Source: Endozoicomonas ascidiicola
GTDB lineage: Bacteria > Pseudomonadota > Gammaproteobacteria > Pseudomonadales > Endozoicomonadaceae
Direction of reading: 5' to 3'
DNA length: 64,000 nt
Assembly: GCF_001646945.1 (NCBI RefSeq)
Contig: NZ_LUTV01000006.1
Coordinates: forward strand, 84,695 to 148,694
Shown one piece after another: positions 46,798 to 55,562 of the stretch. Made by a program: the position numbers and the translations under genes. How positions within the stretch are numbered: position 1 is the first letter of the stretch; every line of letters starts with the position of its first letter. A model generated the notes under the pieces. The model was not told the DNA's origin, made no database searches, and saw only the letters and a list, made by a program, of their open reading frames with translations.

Positions 46798-47391
46798 TTA
46801 TTCAGGCCATTGCAACTGGCCATTCACCACCAGCACACAGTCCATTCCAGCTGAGGTAGCTGCCTGTCGTCCAAGCTCAGTATCCTCAAAAACCAGGCAG
46901 TGTTTTGGCTCAATGCCCATCTGCTCCGCAGCTTTCAGAAACGTCTCCGGATGCGGTTTGCCATTGTTGACATCCGTCACGGTGACCAACGTATCGAGAC
47001 GACCCAGCACACCCACTTCATTCAATAATGCTAACGCATCTCCACGCAGAGCGCCGGTTCCGACCGCCAGTTTTTTCTTACCTTCTGCAGCCAGTAATAC
47101 CTGATACGTTTCCTCGATCAGCACGGGCCCCTGAAAGATATCTTCCAGCGACTGTCGCTTGGTTTCAGCCACCTTTTCCGCATCCAGAGTCAGGTTATAA
47201 CGCTCACTGATCATTTCAGCGGTTCTCTCCGTGGACACACCGCCAAGAGAATGATGCCATTGGCGATCATAGGGAAAACCATGAATTTCTGATGTTTTCT
47301 TCCAGGCATCGAGGTGGGAAGGCATTGAGTCAATCAAAGTGCCATCCATATCAAAAATGATGGCATCATAGCGCTGAAGTTTGCTGAGCAT
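46798..47391 (-). CDS. yqaB: HAD superfamily sugar-phosphate phosphatase, YqaB-like
   Basis: About 197 residues. The nucleophile motif is IIFDMDGTLIDSMP; then AVGTGALRGDALALL (motif II), KPHPETFLKAAEQMG (motif III Lys) and FEDTELGRQAATSAGM (motif IV). The match with E. coli YqaB (fructose-1-phosphatase) and beta-phosphoglucomutase relatives is close. It should dephosphorylate fructose-1-phosphate or a similar sugar phosphate. ATG 47391 (MLSKLQRYD) has GAGAG 5 bases upstream; ATG 47403 is in frame. Confidence 0.85.
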   Translation of the reverse strand: MLSKLQRYDAIIFDMDGTLIDSMPSHLDAWKKTSEIHGFPYDRQWHHSLGGVSTERTAEMISERYNLTLDAEKVAETKRQSLEDIFQGPVLIEETYQVLLAAEGKKKLAVGTGALRGDALALLNEVGVLGRLDTLVTVTDVNNGKPHPETFLKAAEQMGIEPKHCLVFEDTELGRQAATSAGMDCVLVVNGQLQWPE

Positions 47392-47472
47392 ATTCACTCT
47401 CATGGCGTCTACAGGAATACCGTGTTTTATACATCCCCGGGAAAGTCGTCAACCTACTTCAGGATATATTTT

Positions 47473-47633
47473 ATACCAATGGCGTTTTTAAATTTTGGAG
47501 CGAGCAAGTTATTTTGGGCGACTGGGCAAGGCGAAGAGACGAGTCATAGCCATAGCTATGGCGAGGAACTTCAACGCAGATCCAGTCGTTCAAAATAGCT
47601 GCGCAGCCCATAATTTAAAAACAGAATTGGTAT
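47473..47633. repeat. MITE, ATACCAAT family, copy 1
   Basis: A 161-bp element with ends ATACCAATGGCGTTTTTAAA and TTTAAAAACAGAATTGGTAT and TA at both ends. The middle has GAGTCATAGCCATAGCTATG. Its partner is at 48638-48831, in the same orientation, on the other side of a methyltransferase gene. Confidence 0.85.
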
Positions 47634-47671
47634 TATATGCTGAACAACCAGGTTATCTGACAGGAAGGGCC

Positions 47672-48541
47672 TTATTTTGAGCAACTGAATTTCAAAGACA
47701 CACGACAGAACTTTGGTATTAGATACCTGGCGATTTTCTCATCAACGATCCGACAGACATTTTGTATCGCCTCAAGGAATCTGACAGCCAACGAGTCTGA
47801 CGGCAACACCAACCGGATGGGTGCCAATAAAGATTGACCGATAATAGGCTCTAAAAACCCTTCTGTTGTCACTTTGGCCTGTTCAAAAGGTTCTATAAAG
47901 CGGTGAACGTCCGCTCTGGTAAAGTTATGCACATCAATGCAGTCATGCTCCCAACGCAATCGGGTGGTCGATTTTCGCTTCAGGAACATATAGAGCTTAT
48001 TCAAAAGTACTAAAGGCATCTTCAACAAATTGATTGCCAACGCACCAAACCAGGTAGGCTCGCCAATGATCACTACCTGCCCTCCTGGCTTTAGCACCCT
48101 ATGAACTTCTATTAGAAACTGATCTGGGTGAGGAAGGTGATGAAGAAATGCACAGCCAACAATGAGCTCAACACTATTATCATCAAAAGGCAGTCGTATC
48201 ATATCGGAAACACACGTTTCTATGTCAGCTCCAACGTTCCGGGCATTCTCGAGGGCGACATCAAGACTCACTTTACTGATATCAACGGCGATGACCTTAT
48301 CATACCAGCCTGTAGTCGCCAGATTCACTGCCAGATTCCCCGTTCCAGCACCGACATCTACCACTTTACCTTCCTTCTTCAGTGGATTGACAGCGACCCG
48401 CTCTAACTCAGAAATCAGCTTATTCCTGGTCGATGGCGTAAAACTCACCCCCATTCTTTCGTCGTATGTCTGAGCTTCTACCTCATCATGGAATCGCCGG
48501 TTAGTATCTAAGATCCGATCAGTATCTACATTCAATTTCAT
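47672..48541 (-). CDS. Class I SAM-dependent methyltransferase
   Basis: About 289 residues. Motif I is VVDVGAGTGNLAVNLA, motif II VIAVDIS, then LIVGCAFLHHLPHPDQFLIEVHRVLKPGGQVVIIGEP, the usual UbiE/Coq5-like pattern. A C-terminal extension of about 110 residues with a hydrophobic and basic part (LAINLLKMPLVLLNKLYMFLKRK) may touch membranes. Substrate unknown. ATG 48541 has GGAG 6 bases upstream. Both sides carry the same MITE. Confidence 0.88.
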   Translation of the reverse strand: MKLNVDTDRILDTNRRFHDEVEAQTYDERMGVSFTPSTRNKLISELERVAVNPLKKEGKVVDVGAGTGNLAVNLATTGWYDKVIAVDISKVSLDVALENARNVGADIETCVSDMIRLPFDDNSVELIVGCAFLHHLPHPDQFLIEVHRVLKPGGQVVIIGEPTWFGALAINLLKMPLVLLNKLYMFLKRKSTTRLRWEHDCIDVHNFTRADVHRFIEPFEQAKVTTEGFLEPIIGQSLLAPIRLVLPSDSLAVRFLEAIQNVCRIVDEKIARYLIPKFCRVSLKFSCSK

Positions 48542-48637
48542 AACACACTCCATTGCGTTTATAGAGAAAATGATTGCTTTCAGTATCGGACGTTATCCTT
48601 TTATTTTTACCTTATCGGAATTCATAAAGATCTTGTA

Positions 48638-48831
48638 ATACCAATGGCGTTTTTAAATTTTGGAACGAGCAAGTTATTTTGGTCGACTGGGCAATACCCG
48701 AGGGCATAAAGGCGTAGAGACGAGTCATAGCCTTTACGCCCTGTGGGTGTTAGCTATGGAGAGGAGTTTCAACGCAGATCCAGTCGGTCAAAATAGCTGC
48801 GCAGCCCATAATTTAAAAACAGAATTGGTAT
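48638..48831. repeat. MITE, ATACCAAT family, copy 2
   Basis: A 194-bp copy of the element at 47473, with the same ends and direction and a longer centre that has an extra CCTTTACGCC-type segment. TA is at both ends. Confidence 0.85.
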
Positions 48832-48913
48832 AAGTTCCCAACCATATGATGAAGCCATATTTTCTGACTCATACGCTCCCCATATGACCGGATACCTATT
48901 ATCGGTCAGCCGC

Positions 48914-49360
48914 TTAGTGCGACATGAATAATTTAATACTGCCGTCTTCTTGGTACGCAAAAGTAGTGTATGGGTCTTTACGGTCTCCATACTCCATACC
49001 GGGAGACCCCATGGGCATTCCCGGTACCGTCAGACCTCGAAAATCGGGTTTCTCTGTCAGCATTTTCAAAACATCCGAAGCGGGTACATGACCCTCCACA
49101 GCATAATCACCAACAAATGAGGTATGACAGGAGCCAGCACCATAGGGAATATTGGCCATCTGTTTATACTTACCCATATCCTGTGCATTGTGGACTTTCA
49201 CTGTAAAACCATTCTCTTCCATATGCTTGACCCAATCAGAACAGCAACCACAGGTAGGTGATTTGTAAGTGGTCACAACCGGTAGAGTCTGCTGCGCAGA
49301 TACGAAGGGAGTCATTGCCAGCGCCATTGAAGCCAGGAACAGTGCTATTTTACTTTTCAT
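48914..49360 (-). CDS. DUF411 copper-linked periplasmic protein
   Basis: A 148-residue protein with a signal peptide (residues 1-22). TTYKSPTCGCCSDWVKHMEENGF has the CxCC motif, followed by GSCHTSFVGDYAVEGHVPA and VPGMPMGSPGME (Met-rich), all diagnostic of the DUF411/CopG-like family. It is thought to bind copper in the periplasm. It is the last gene of the leftward series but has no obvious tie to the sugar genes. Confidence 0.9.
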   Translation of the reverse strand: MKSKIALFLASMALAMTPFVSAQQTLPVVTTYKSPTCGCCSDWVKHMEENGFTVKVHNAQDMGKYKQMANIPYGAGSCHTSFVGDYAVEGHVPASDVLKMLTEKPDFRGLTVPGMPMGSPGMEYGDRKDPYTTFAYQEDGSIKLFMSH

Positions 49361-49413
49361 ATAATAGGCTCATCAAAGAAATCAGGTGATTCATTATTAT
49401 CAAAACTGCTTAT

Positions 49414-50814
49414 TCAATCCATCGCCTCATTAAGATATTTATTCACTCTTTCTTCGTTGTACAGAAACAGGACGCCACAGGCAATAAAAGAAAAGCTGCA
49501 ACCAATCCAGGCCGTTAAGGAAACACCCAGCTCTGTGGGCTGCCCATGATTGCTGCCAATAATCAACAGCGAAGGGAAAATCAAACTGGTAACAGAACCC
49601 GCCAGTTTCACATTTAAGCTTTGCAGCCCAAAAAAGGTGGCTTCTTTATGCTCACCCGTACGACGGGTGTCGGAGAGCGTAATATCGGTCATCATAGCTG
49701 CTGGAATAATGCTCGTTACTGCGATGGGAATTGCCCCCAACAAGACGATCAAGCCCGCCACTACCAATGGATAAGTCACTGAGGGCGCAAAAGGAATCAT
49801 GGAAAACACTGCCCCTTCCAGCATCAAGGCAACGATATAGATATGCTTCTTCGGATAAAAACGGGTTAAACGAACTACCAGCGGATACAGGGCAAAACTG
49901 GCAAAGAACATCGCCACCATAAACGGTGTTGCCCACTGCTCCTCCAAACCAAGCAGCATGGTTACATAATAAACGGCACCGGTTTCCAGAAAGTAGGTGG
50001 CCATCAACGTCAAACAATTCACGATGACAAAGACCCTAAAGTCTTTGTTCTTTAATGCTTCTCCCATGGATTTCAAAGCGCCCTTGCTGGCAGAGCGCCC
50101 ATGACAATCCCGACGTTCATCAATAACCACCAGCGGTACAAACATGCAGATCGTGCCCAACAATGCAAAGCAAACCACAATCAGCTGAAGTGCCTCAATA
50201 GAGGTCATTCCATATCCTTCCAGAATCCCTTTAAAGAACCACAGCGTTTGTCCAACACAGAAAGCGACGCCCCAGGCAGCAGCACTCATCATTGCCAGAA
50301 ATACCCGATCATCTGCCGTCTTTCCTAACTCGGGAATCAATGCACCGTAGGGCACCACATACAGCGTCATGAACAGATAAAAAAGCAGAACACTGCCTGC
50401 CACCCAAATAATGTTCAAGGAGGATGCCGCATCGTCCGGTGGAAAAAAGGTTGCCACTGACGTCAATGCAAAAGGTACAAAACCAATCATCATAAATAAG
50501 CGACGTCGGCCAAAGCGGCTTTGTGAGCGATCACTCAGGTTAGCAATAAAAGGACTGGAAAACGCATCAAGTACACGACTGATTGCGGTGATGATACCCA
50601 GTGCAGTCAGCCCAAATAGAATGGGAATACGGGGAAGCAACTCCGGAATTTCTGTCTGCCCTTCGACCACCGGCGGAAAATAAAAGTAACTCAAAACAAT
50701 CCCCATGGAGAATGCCGTGAGTGTCGAGCCAAAATGACCAAAGGAAAAAAGCACCAATCGCCACCTGGGTATACGAGGTAGCGGCGCTCTAACACCGCTT
50801 TCTATTACTGCCAT
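49414..50814 (-). CDS. GPH-family sugar:cation symporter (MelB-like), copy 1
   Basis: A 466-residue, 12-helix MFS transporter. DAFSSPFIANLSDRSQSRFGRRR is the GPH hallmark loop between helices 2 and 3. MelB-type symporters import oligosaccharides or glycosides with Na+ or H+. It is a paralogue of the protein at 52453 (similar along its whole length, e.g. SLLIIGS and NEERVN endings). It starts 23 bases after the sialidase gene, so it is in the same transcript. Likely substrate: sugars freed from host glycans. Confidence 0.9.
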   Translation of the reverse strand: MAVIESGVRAPLPRIPRWRLVLFSFGHFGSTLTAFSMGIVLSYFYFPPVVEGQTEIPELLPRIPILFGLTALGIITAISRVLDAFSSPFIANLSDRSQSRFGRRRLFMMIGFVPFALTSVATFFPPDDAASSLNIIWVAGSVLLFYLFMTLYVVPYGALIPELGKTADDRVFLAMMSAAAWGVAFCVGQTLWFFKGILEGYGMTSIEALQLIVVCFALLGTICMFVPLVVIDERRDCHGRSASKGALKSMGEALKNKDFRVFVIVNCLTLMATYFLETGAVYYVTMLLGLEEQWATPFMVAMFFASFALYPLVVRLTRFYPKKHIYIVALMLEGAVFSMIPFAPSVTYPLVVAGLIVLLGAIPIAVTSIIPAAMMTDITLSDTRRTGEHKEATFFGLQSLNVKLAGSVTSLIFPSLLIIGSNHGQPTELGVSLTAWIGCSFSFIACGVLFLYNEERVNKYLNEAMD

Positions 50815-50837
50815 AGATTCAAATTTATATTCTAGAA

Positions 50838-52397
50838 TTAACCATCATTGAGCATTTGCTCAGGGAGTAAGGCCAGTGTGATTTTTTCGGAATACGACAT
50901 TCTGCCATTTTCAAACAACACCGCCACGTCGCCATTGGAAAGCGCGCCTAAATCAGAATAGCCCGATGCACCTGGGTAGACAGAAACACTGGTATCCCAA
51001 CTACTGCCTTGATCGTTACTCAGTCGCACCGTCATATTTACCCGAGCCTTGGTGTGGGCAGGGTTAGAGAACAGTAAACCCTTTTGACCGTATTCCAGCA
51101 CTGAGGCCTGACAAACCGGTGTGTACAATGCCACGTCCTTTTTCACATCAAGCCAGCTGATGCCACCGTTATCAGAAGTACTCATCCATCGACCATTAGG
51201 CGCCGGTGCTCGTCCAAGAGCCGCATGCTGACGGGTAGAAAGATAGATACTGCCATCCTCAAGCTCTGCGACAGCCGACTCATCACCATCATTCAGTAAC
51301 TCACTTTTACGCCAGTTCTGACCCAGATCATCGCTGAGTAATACCAGTGCACGATTGCCGCCTTTTTGAACCTGATAGCCCGGCACGACTATACGACCAA
51401 TCGCAGGTGCTTTAGATTTTTGAATACCATGACCCGGACCAAAAATAAGATCGTCATAAGGCAGCACGATTCTTTCACTCCAGCTACTACCACCGTCAGG
51501 GCTGGAGATCATGACCGGTGTCATACCGTCAATACCACTGATGTTATGAGCGAGAAAGACAATACCGTTTGTTTGCTCAAAAACTGGCGTCGGGTTTCCG
51601 CACTTACCTCGGGCATCCCCAACCTCATATCGACAAACAACCTGCTGTTCATTCCAGGATCGTCCACCGTCATCACTGATCTTCAGCACCAGATCGATAA
51701 CACCATTATCCAGAGCGCCATCGCGCCGGGCTTCTGCAATCGCCAGAAGACGGTCAGAGTTTAGAACTTCTCCGGAAGACAAACGACTTCCCGCCGGTAT
51801 GATCAGCATGCCGGGAATGCGATAAATGGCATAGCCATTCTCACCACCGACAAACACATCATTAACCACAGTCAGGTCAGGATGATACTCCGGATCATTA
51901 ATCCACTCCGTCGTTGCCATTAACGGCCAACCTGCCAACGCCACCACAGCAAGAGCTGCCATTCTGTGAGCGACCAATCTCGACAGTTTTCGAACCATAA
52001 AGGCACTGAGCACCAATACAATCGCCAGAAAGCCCCAGGCTACGCCCAGAGCAGCAATCACTTCATCAAAGATACTGACCGGTTGAAAATAGTCGTAAAG
52101 GACACTGTCTAAAAACACCATTACTAACAATGCGGCAACGGTCGTAAATGCAACAAAGTATGGCAGCGAGCGACTTGGTTTTTTCTCAATTTCTGAACGG
52201 TCTGTCCACAAACTTTTGATGACTCGAAGGGACGTGAAACCGTAAACCGCACCATAAATCACGGCCAATGCCGTCAGTGCAGCCAACGCTTCGATACCCG
52301 ATGCGTTAAACAGTAGAAACATGACCAGAAACATCAGCAACCCGATGGTACTGATGGTGGTCATAACAGCGAGCGTTCTGGAAAACACTGTCATCAT
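50838..52397 (-). CDS. Sialidase (GH33-like) with an N-terminal membrane domain
   Basis: A 519-residue protein. Residues 10-162 form about five membrane helices; the sialidase domain follows. YRIP (192-195) is the arginine-bearing motif, and five Asp boxes occur: SDDGGRSW (241), SPDGGSSW (299), SDDLGQNW (355), SDNGGISW (408) and SNDQGSSW (460). GYSDLG (479-484) is the probable nucleophile Tyr region. It should remove terminal sialic acid from glycoconjugates at or near the cell surface or periplasm. The membrane domain before the catalytic part is unusual. It sits between two GPH transporters. Confidence 0.88.
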   Translation of the reverse strand: MMTVFSRTLAVMTTISTIGLLMFLVMFLLFNASGIEALAALTALAVIYGAVYGFTSLRVIKSLWTDRSEIEKKPSRSLPYFVAFTTVAALLVMVFLDSVLYDYFQPVSIFDEVIAALGVAWGFLAIVLVLSAFMVRKLSRLVAHRMAALAVVALAGWPLMATTEWINDPEYHPDLTVVNDVFVGGENGYAIYRIPGMLIIPAGSRLSSGEVLNSDRLLAIAEARRDGALDNGVIDLVLKISDDGGRSWNEQQVVCRYEVGDARGKCGNPTPVFEQTNGIVFLAHNISGIDGMTPVMISSPDGGSSWSERIVLPYDDLIFGPGHGIQKSKAPAIGRIVVPGYQVQKGGNRALVLLSDDLGQNWRKSELLNDGDESAVAELEDGSIYLSTRQHAALGRAPAPNGRWMSTSDNGGISWLDVKKDVALYTPVCQASVLEYGQKGLLFSNPAHTKARVNMTVRLSNDQGSSWDTSVSVYPGASGYSDLGALSNGDVAVLFENGRMSYSEKITLALLPEQMLNDG

Positions 52398-52452
52398 CTC
52401 AACCTTTATTTTGATTATTATATAGGTTCAAGAATGCCTGATCAGGCGATGG

Positions 52453-53868
52453 TCAGGCTATTGATTGTGTCATCTCTTTTTCCGATACAGGCTCTTCCAC
52501 CAGATCATCAAGATGTTGATTAACACGATCTTCGTCGTAAAACTTTAAAGCAATGGCGGCGATAAAACAGAAGCCAGCACCAACAAAAGCTGTAATGGAA
52601 ACCCCCAGAGTGCTTGGTGTGCCACTACTGCTGCCAATAATCAACAAAGATGGGAAAACCAGACTGGTAACAGACGTTGCCACTTTAATATTGAAGTTCA
52701 TGGCACCAAAGAAGACACCTTCCTTATAACTACCAGTTCGATTGCCATCGGAGCGGGCAATATCCGCCATAATCGCTGTGGGGAGAATGCTATTGATGGC
52801 CGTTGGAATCGCCAACAACAGAATCAGCACCCAACCGGTCAAAGCAGCATCGGGTAGAACGGCACATAATGGCAGCAACGCAAATAATAAACCGTGTAGA
52901 ACTACCGCAAAAATCTGCATGTTACGTTTAGAGATTTTTCGGGTCAGTTTGACCACAAATGGGTAGCAGGCAAAACTGCAACCAAACATAACGATCATAA
53001 TTAATGATGCTGTGGCTTCATCCAACCCCATTAACATCGTCACATAATAGATGGCGCCAGTTTCCAAAAAGAACGTCGCCATAAAAGTGACTACGTTGGC
53101 AATGGTAAATACTCTGAAATCCGGATTTTTAAATGCGGATCTCATCGCCCCGAACACAGGTTCAGAGCAGGTATTTCCTTCACAGTACTTGCTCTCATCA
53201 ATCGCCAGAATCGGCACCAGCATAGCCAGTGCACCCAGAAATGCGAACAGACCAGCACAGATTCTGATGGCCGTCATAGCATCCATCCCTGATGCTTCAA
53301 GCACATCTTTGATCACCCAGATCAATTGCCCTGTTGCAAAAGCCAATGCCCAGGCAACCGAGTTGGCTGTTGCAATAAAAACGCGATCTGCAGAGGTTTT
53401 TCCCAGCTCCGGAATCAGTGCCGTATAAGGCATGACGTACATAGTCATAAACAGATAAGCGAGAATACCAAACACCACAACCCATATTGCATTGGTGATG
53501 GTTGGCACCGTATCTGGTGGTGTAAAAATTAACACCGAGCAAATAGCAAAAGGCACGAGAGAGAACGCCATAAAAATACGACGACGGCCAAATTTATGCA
53601 CCGACCGGTCACTCATGTTGGCAATGATTGGATCAGTAATGGCATCAAACAGACGAGAAATGGCAATAATAAGGCCGAGTAACGTCAGCCCCATAAATAC
53701 TGGTGCTCTGGTAATTAATTCGGGTATCGGTTCAACACCATCGATCACCGGGGGAAAGTAGAAGTAATTGATCACTGACATAAAACAGAATGCTGTCAGC
53801 ATCCACCCAAAATTACCAAAGGAGTACAACACCAACCGCCACCGTGGCACTCTCATTGTATTTTCCAT
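52453..53868 (-). CDS. GPH-family sugar:cation symporter (MelB-like), copy 2
   Basis: A 471-residue, 12-helix transporter with DAITDPIIANMSDRSVHKFGRRR. ATG 53868 follows GGGGGA by 6 bases. It is paralogous to the protein at 49414. A 12-bp palindrome GCCTGATCAGGC lies at 52436-52447, near its stop codon. It is 55 bases ahead of the sialidase gene. The MITE at 53916 separates it from the GH1 gene. Confidence 0.9.
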   Translation of the reverse strand: MENTMRVPRWRLVLYSFGNFGWMLTAFCFMSVINYFYFPPVIDGVEPIPELITRAPVFMGLTLLGLIIAISRLFDAITDPIIANMSDRSVHKFGRRRIFMAFSLVPFAICSVLIFTPPDTVPTITNAIWVVVFGILAYLFMTMYVMPYTALIPELGKTSADRVFIATANSVAWALAFATGQLIWVIKDVLEASGMDAMTAIRICAGLFAFLGALAMLVPILAIDESKYCEGNTCSEPVFGAMRSAFKNPDFRVFTIANVVTFMATFFLETGAIYYVTMLMGLDEATASLIMIVMFGCSFACYPFVVKLTRKISKRNMQIFAVVLHGLLFALLPLCAVLPDAALTGWVLILLLAIPTAINSILPTAIMADIARSDGNRTGSYKEGVFFGAMNFNIKVATSVTSLVFPSLLIIGSSSGTPSTLGVSITAFVGAGFCFIAAIALKFYDEDRVNQHLDDLVEEPVSEKEMTQSIA

Positions 53869-53915
53869 CACTTATCCCCCATCCCGCTGTTATTTTTATT
53901 GTTAGGAAATGGCTA

Positions 53916-54076
53916 GGAGGCTGTCCGAGAATAGACTGCCCTACTGCGGTGGCAGCAAATTGGTCTGAAATTTCGGTTTTGTTCGTCAAATAGCGCGCTA
54001 TTCTCCTCACAAAACCGAATTTTTATCCTCAATTTTCTGCCATCCTCGCTACGGGCGCTATTCTCGGACAGCCTCC
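53916..54076. repeat. MITE, GGAGGCTG family, copy 2
   Basis: A 161-bp element with perfect 19-bp inverted ends GGAGGCTGTCCGAGAATAG and CTATTCTCGGACAGCCTCC. It lies at the 3' end of the GH1 gene and supplies its last five codons and stop. Related to 45619-45782. Confidence 0.85.
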
Positions 54077-55476
54077 TGATTTTCTGAACACAAACTCGCA
54101 TTATTCTGCTTTGATTGCAAAGTACCACGTCGTGCAATTTGCTGTTGTAGCCAATAACCGGAATCTTTGATGGTGCGCCGGCCACTGTCAAAATCCACAT
54201 AAACCAAACCAAAACGGGTGCTATAGCCCTTGGCCCATTCAAAGTTATCAAGCAATGACCAGGCAAAATAGCCACGGACATCAACGCCCTTTTCTTTCGC
54301 TTTCAGCACTTCCTGAATATGAGTTTTCAGATACTGTACGCGAGGATCGTCATTCACCTGACCACCACGCTCTTCATCAAAGTAAGCAGCACCGTTTTCA
54401 GTGATGTACACTGTCGGATTGCCGTACTCTTCCTTCATCATCATCAATAGTTGGCTGAACCCTTCCGGATAAATCTCCCAATCCATGGCCGTGTATTGAT
54501 ATGGGTCTGGCTCTGGTTTTCTGGGAACAAAGGAACCTCTCAACCCAGGTACAAGACGATTGCCTTTTACAAATTCTCGGCTGTAATAGTTAAGACCTGT
54601 GAAATCTGTGGGTGTTTGAATAATATCAAAATCCCCTTCATTTACGGGCGGACGAAACCAGCGAAACCGTTTCCACATTACCTCGGGATACTGACCTTTA
54701 AAGACCGGATCAAAAGCAATGCCATTCATAAAAGCATTGGCTGTTTTTTCTGCATCCCGATCAATCGGCCGCGTACCTCTGGTGTGCATGGGTGTATAAC
54801 TCAGAGTCAAACCGGCCTGCGCCTCACTGTCTTCGCTGCGTATGGCCTGCATCGCCAAACCATGACCCAGAAGAATATGATGCATGGTGCGCCAGAAGGC
54901 CCATGGATTCCGTTTACCGGGAGCATGGTGGCCAAACAGATGGCCAAACGTCGCGTGCTCCCAGGGTTCATTGACGGTAATCCAGTTTTTAATGCGATCA
55001 CCAAAATGATTAACGACAGTCCTTGTGTAATCAGCAAAGTGATAACAGGTGTCACGACCGGCAAAACCGCCGGTTTCCTTATACAGCGCTTCTGGAGTAT
55101 CCCAGTGAAAGAGTGTGGTAAACGGCGTAATACCCGCTTCCAGTAAAGAGTCCACAAGGCGATCGTAAAATGCCAAACCTTTCTGGTTTACCTTACCTTT
55201 GCCCTCGGGAAATATTCGTGACCAGGAGATGGAAAATCGATAAGCGTCCATGGAAAGCTGCTTCATAATATCCACATCTTCCTGATAACGATGGTAATGG
55301 TCACAGGTAATATCGCCAGTGTGACCATGATCAATCTTGCCCAGTGTATGACAAAATGTATCCCAAATGCTTGGGCCACGGCCATCTTCAGCGACGGCAC
55401 CTTCAATTTGATAGGCAGCGGTCGCGGTGCCTATCAGAAAATCATCAGGAATATTGAGATGATCAGACATATGCAT
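54058..55476 (-). CDS. Family GH1 beta-glycosidase
   Basis: A 472-residue TIM-barrel enzyme. FLIGTATAAYQIEGA begins it, the acid/base Glu is in ITVNEPWEHA (Glu170), and the nucleophile in VYITENGAAYFDE (Glu360); GYFAWSLLDNFEWAKGYSTRFGLVYVDF is the C-terminal signature. It hydrolyses beta-glucosides or beta-galactosides in the cytoplasm, so it fits uptake by the neighbouring GPH transporters. The last residues (EAVRE) come from the MITE. A shared palindrome precedes its promoter-like TTGACA. Confidence 0.93.
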   Translation of the reverse strand: MHMSDHLNIPDDFLIGTATAAYQIEGAVAEDGRGPSIWDTFCHTLGKIDHGHTGDITCDHYHRYQEDVDIMKQLSMDAYRFSISWSRIFPEGKGKVNQKGLAFYDRLVDSLLEAGITPFTTLFHWDTPEALYKETGGFAGRDTCYHFADYTRTVVNHFGDRIKNWITVNEPWEHATFGHLFGHHAPGKRNPWAFWRTMHHILLGHGLAMQAIRSEDSEAQAGLTLSYTPMHTRGTRPIDRDAEKTANAFMNGIAFDPVFKGQYPEVMWKRFRWFRPPVNEGDFDIIQTPTDFTGLNYYSREFVKGNRLVPGLRGSFVPRKPEPDPYQYTAMDWEIYPEGFSQLLMMMKEEYGNPTVYITENGAAYFDEERGGQVNDDPRVQYLKTHIQEVLKAKEKGVDVRGYFAWSLLDNFEWAKGYSTRFGLVYVDFDSGRRTIKDSGYWLQQQIARRGTLQSKQNNASLCSENQEAVRE

Positions 55477-55541
55477 GCAACGACGTATTTTATAGTTATG
55501 TTGTCTTCATCATCTGACCATCATCGTATAATGTCAATATA

Positions 55542-55559
55542 AACCTGAATAATATTCAT
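55542..55559 (-). promoter_or_regulatory. Shared palindromic operator upstream of the GH1 gene
   Basis: Read leftward, ATGAATATTATTCAGGTT has an inverted repeat TGAATA-T-TATTCA. It is identical over 18 bases to a site before the GH2 gene (61197-61214). A TTGACA hexamer follows the palindrome by a few bases on the leftward strand. Likely bound by the local TetR or an AraC protein. Confidence 0.6.
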
Positions 55560-55562
55560 CTT

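Noticed and set aside
48128..48473. Rightward frames over the methyltransferase gene
   Set aside because: They are shadows; the leftward frame has clear SAM motifs.
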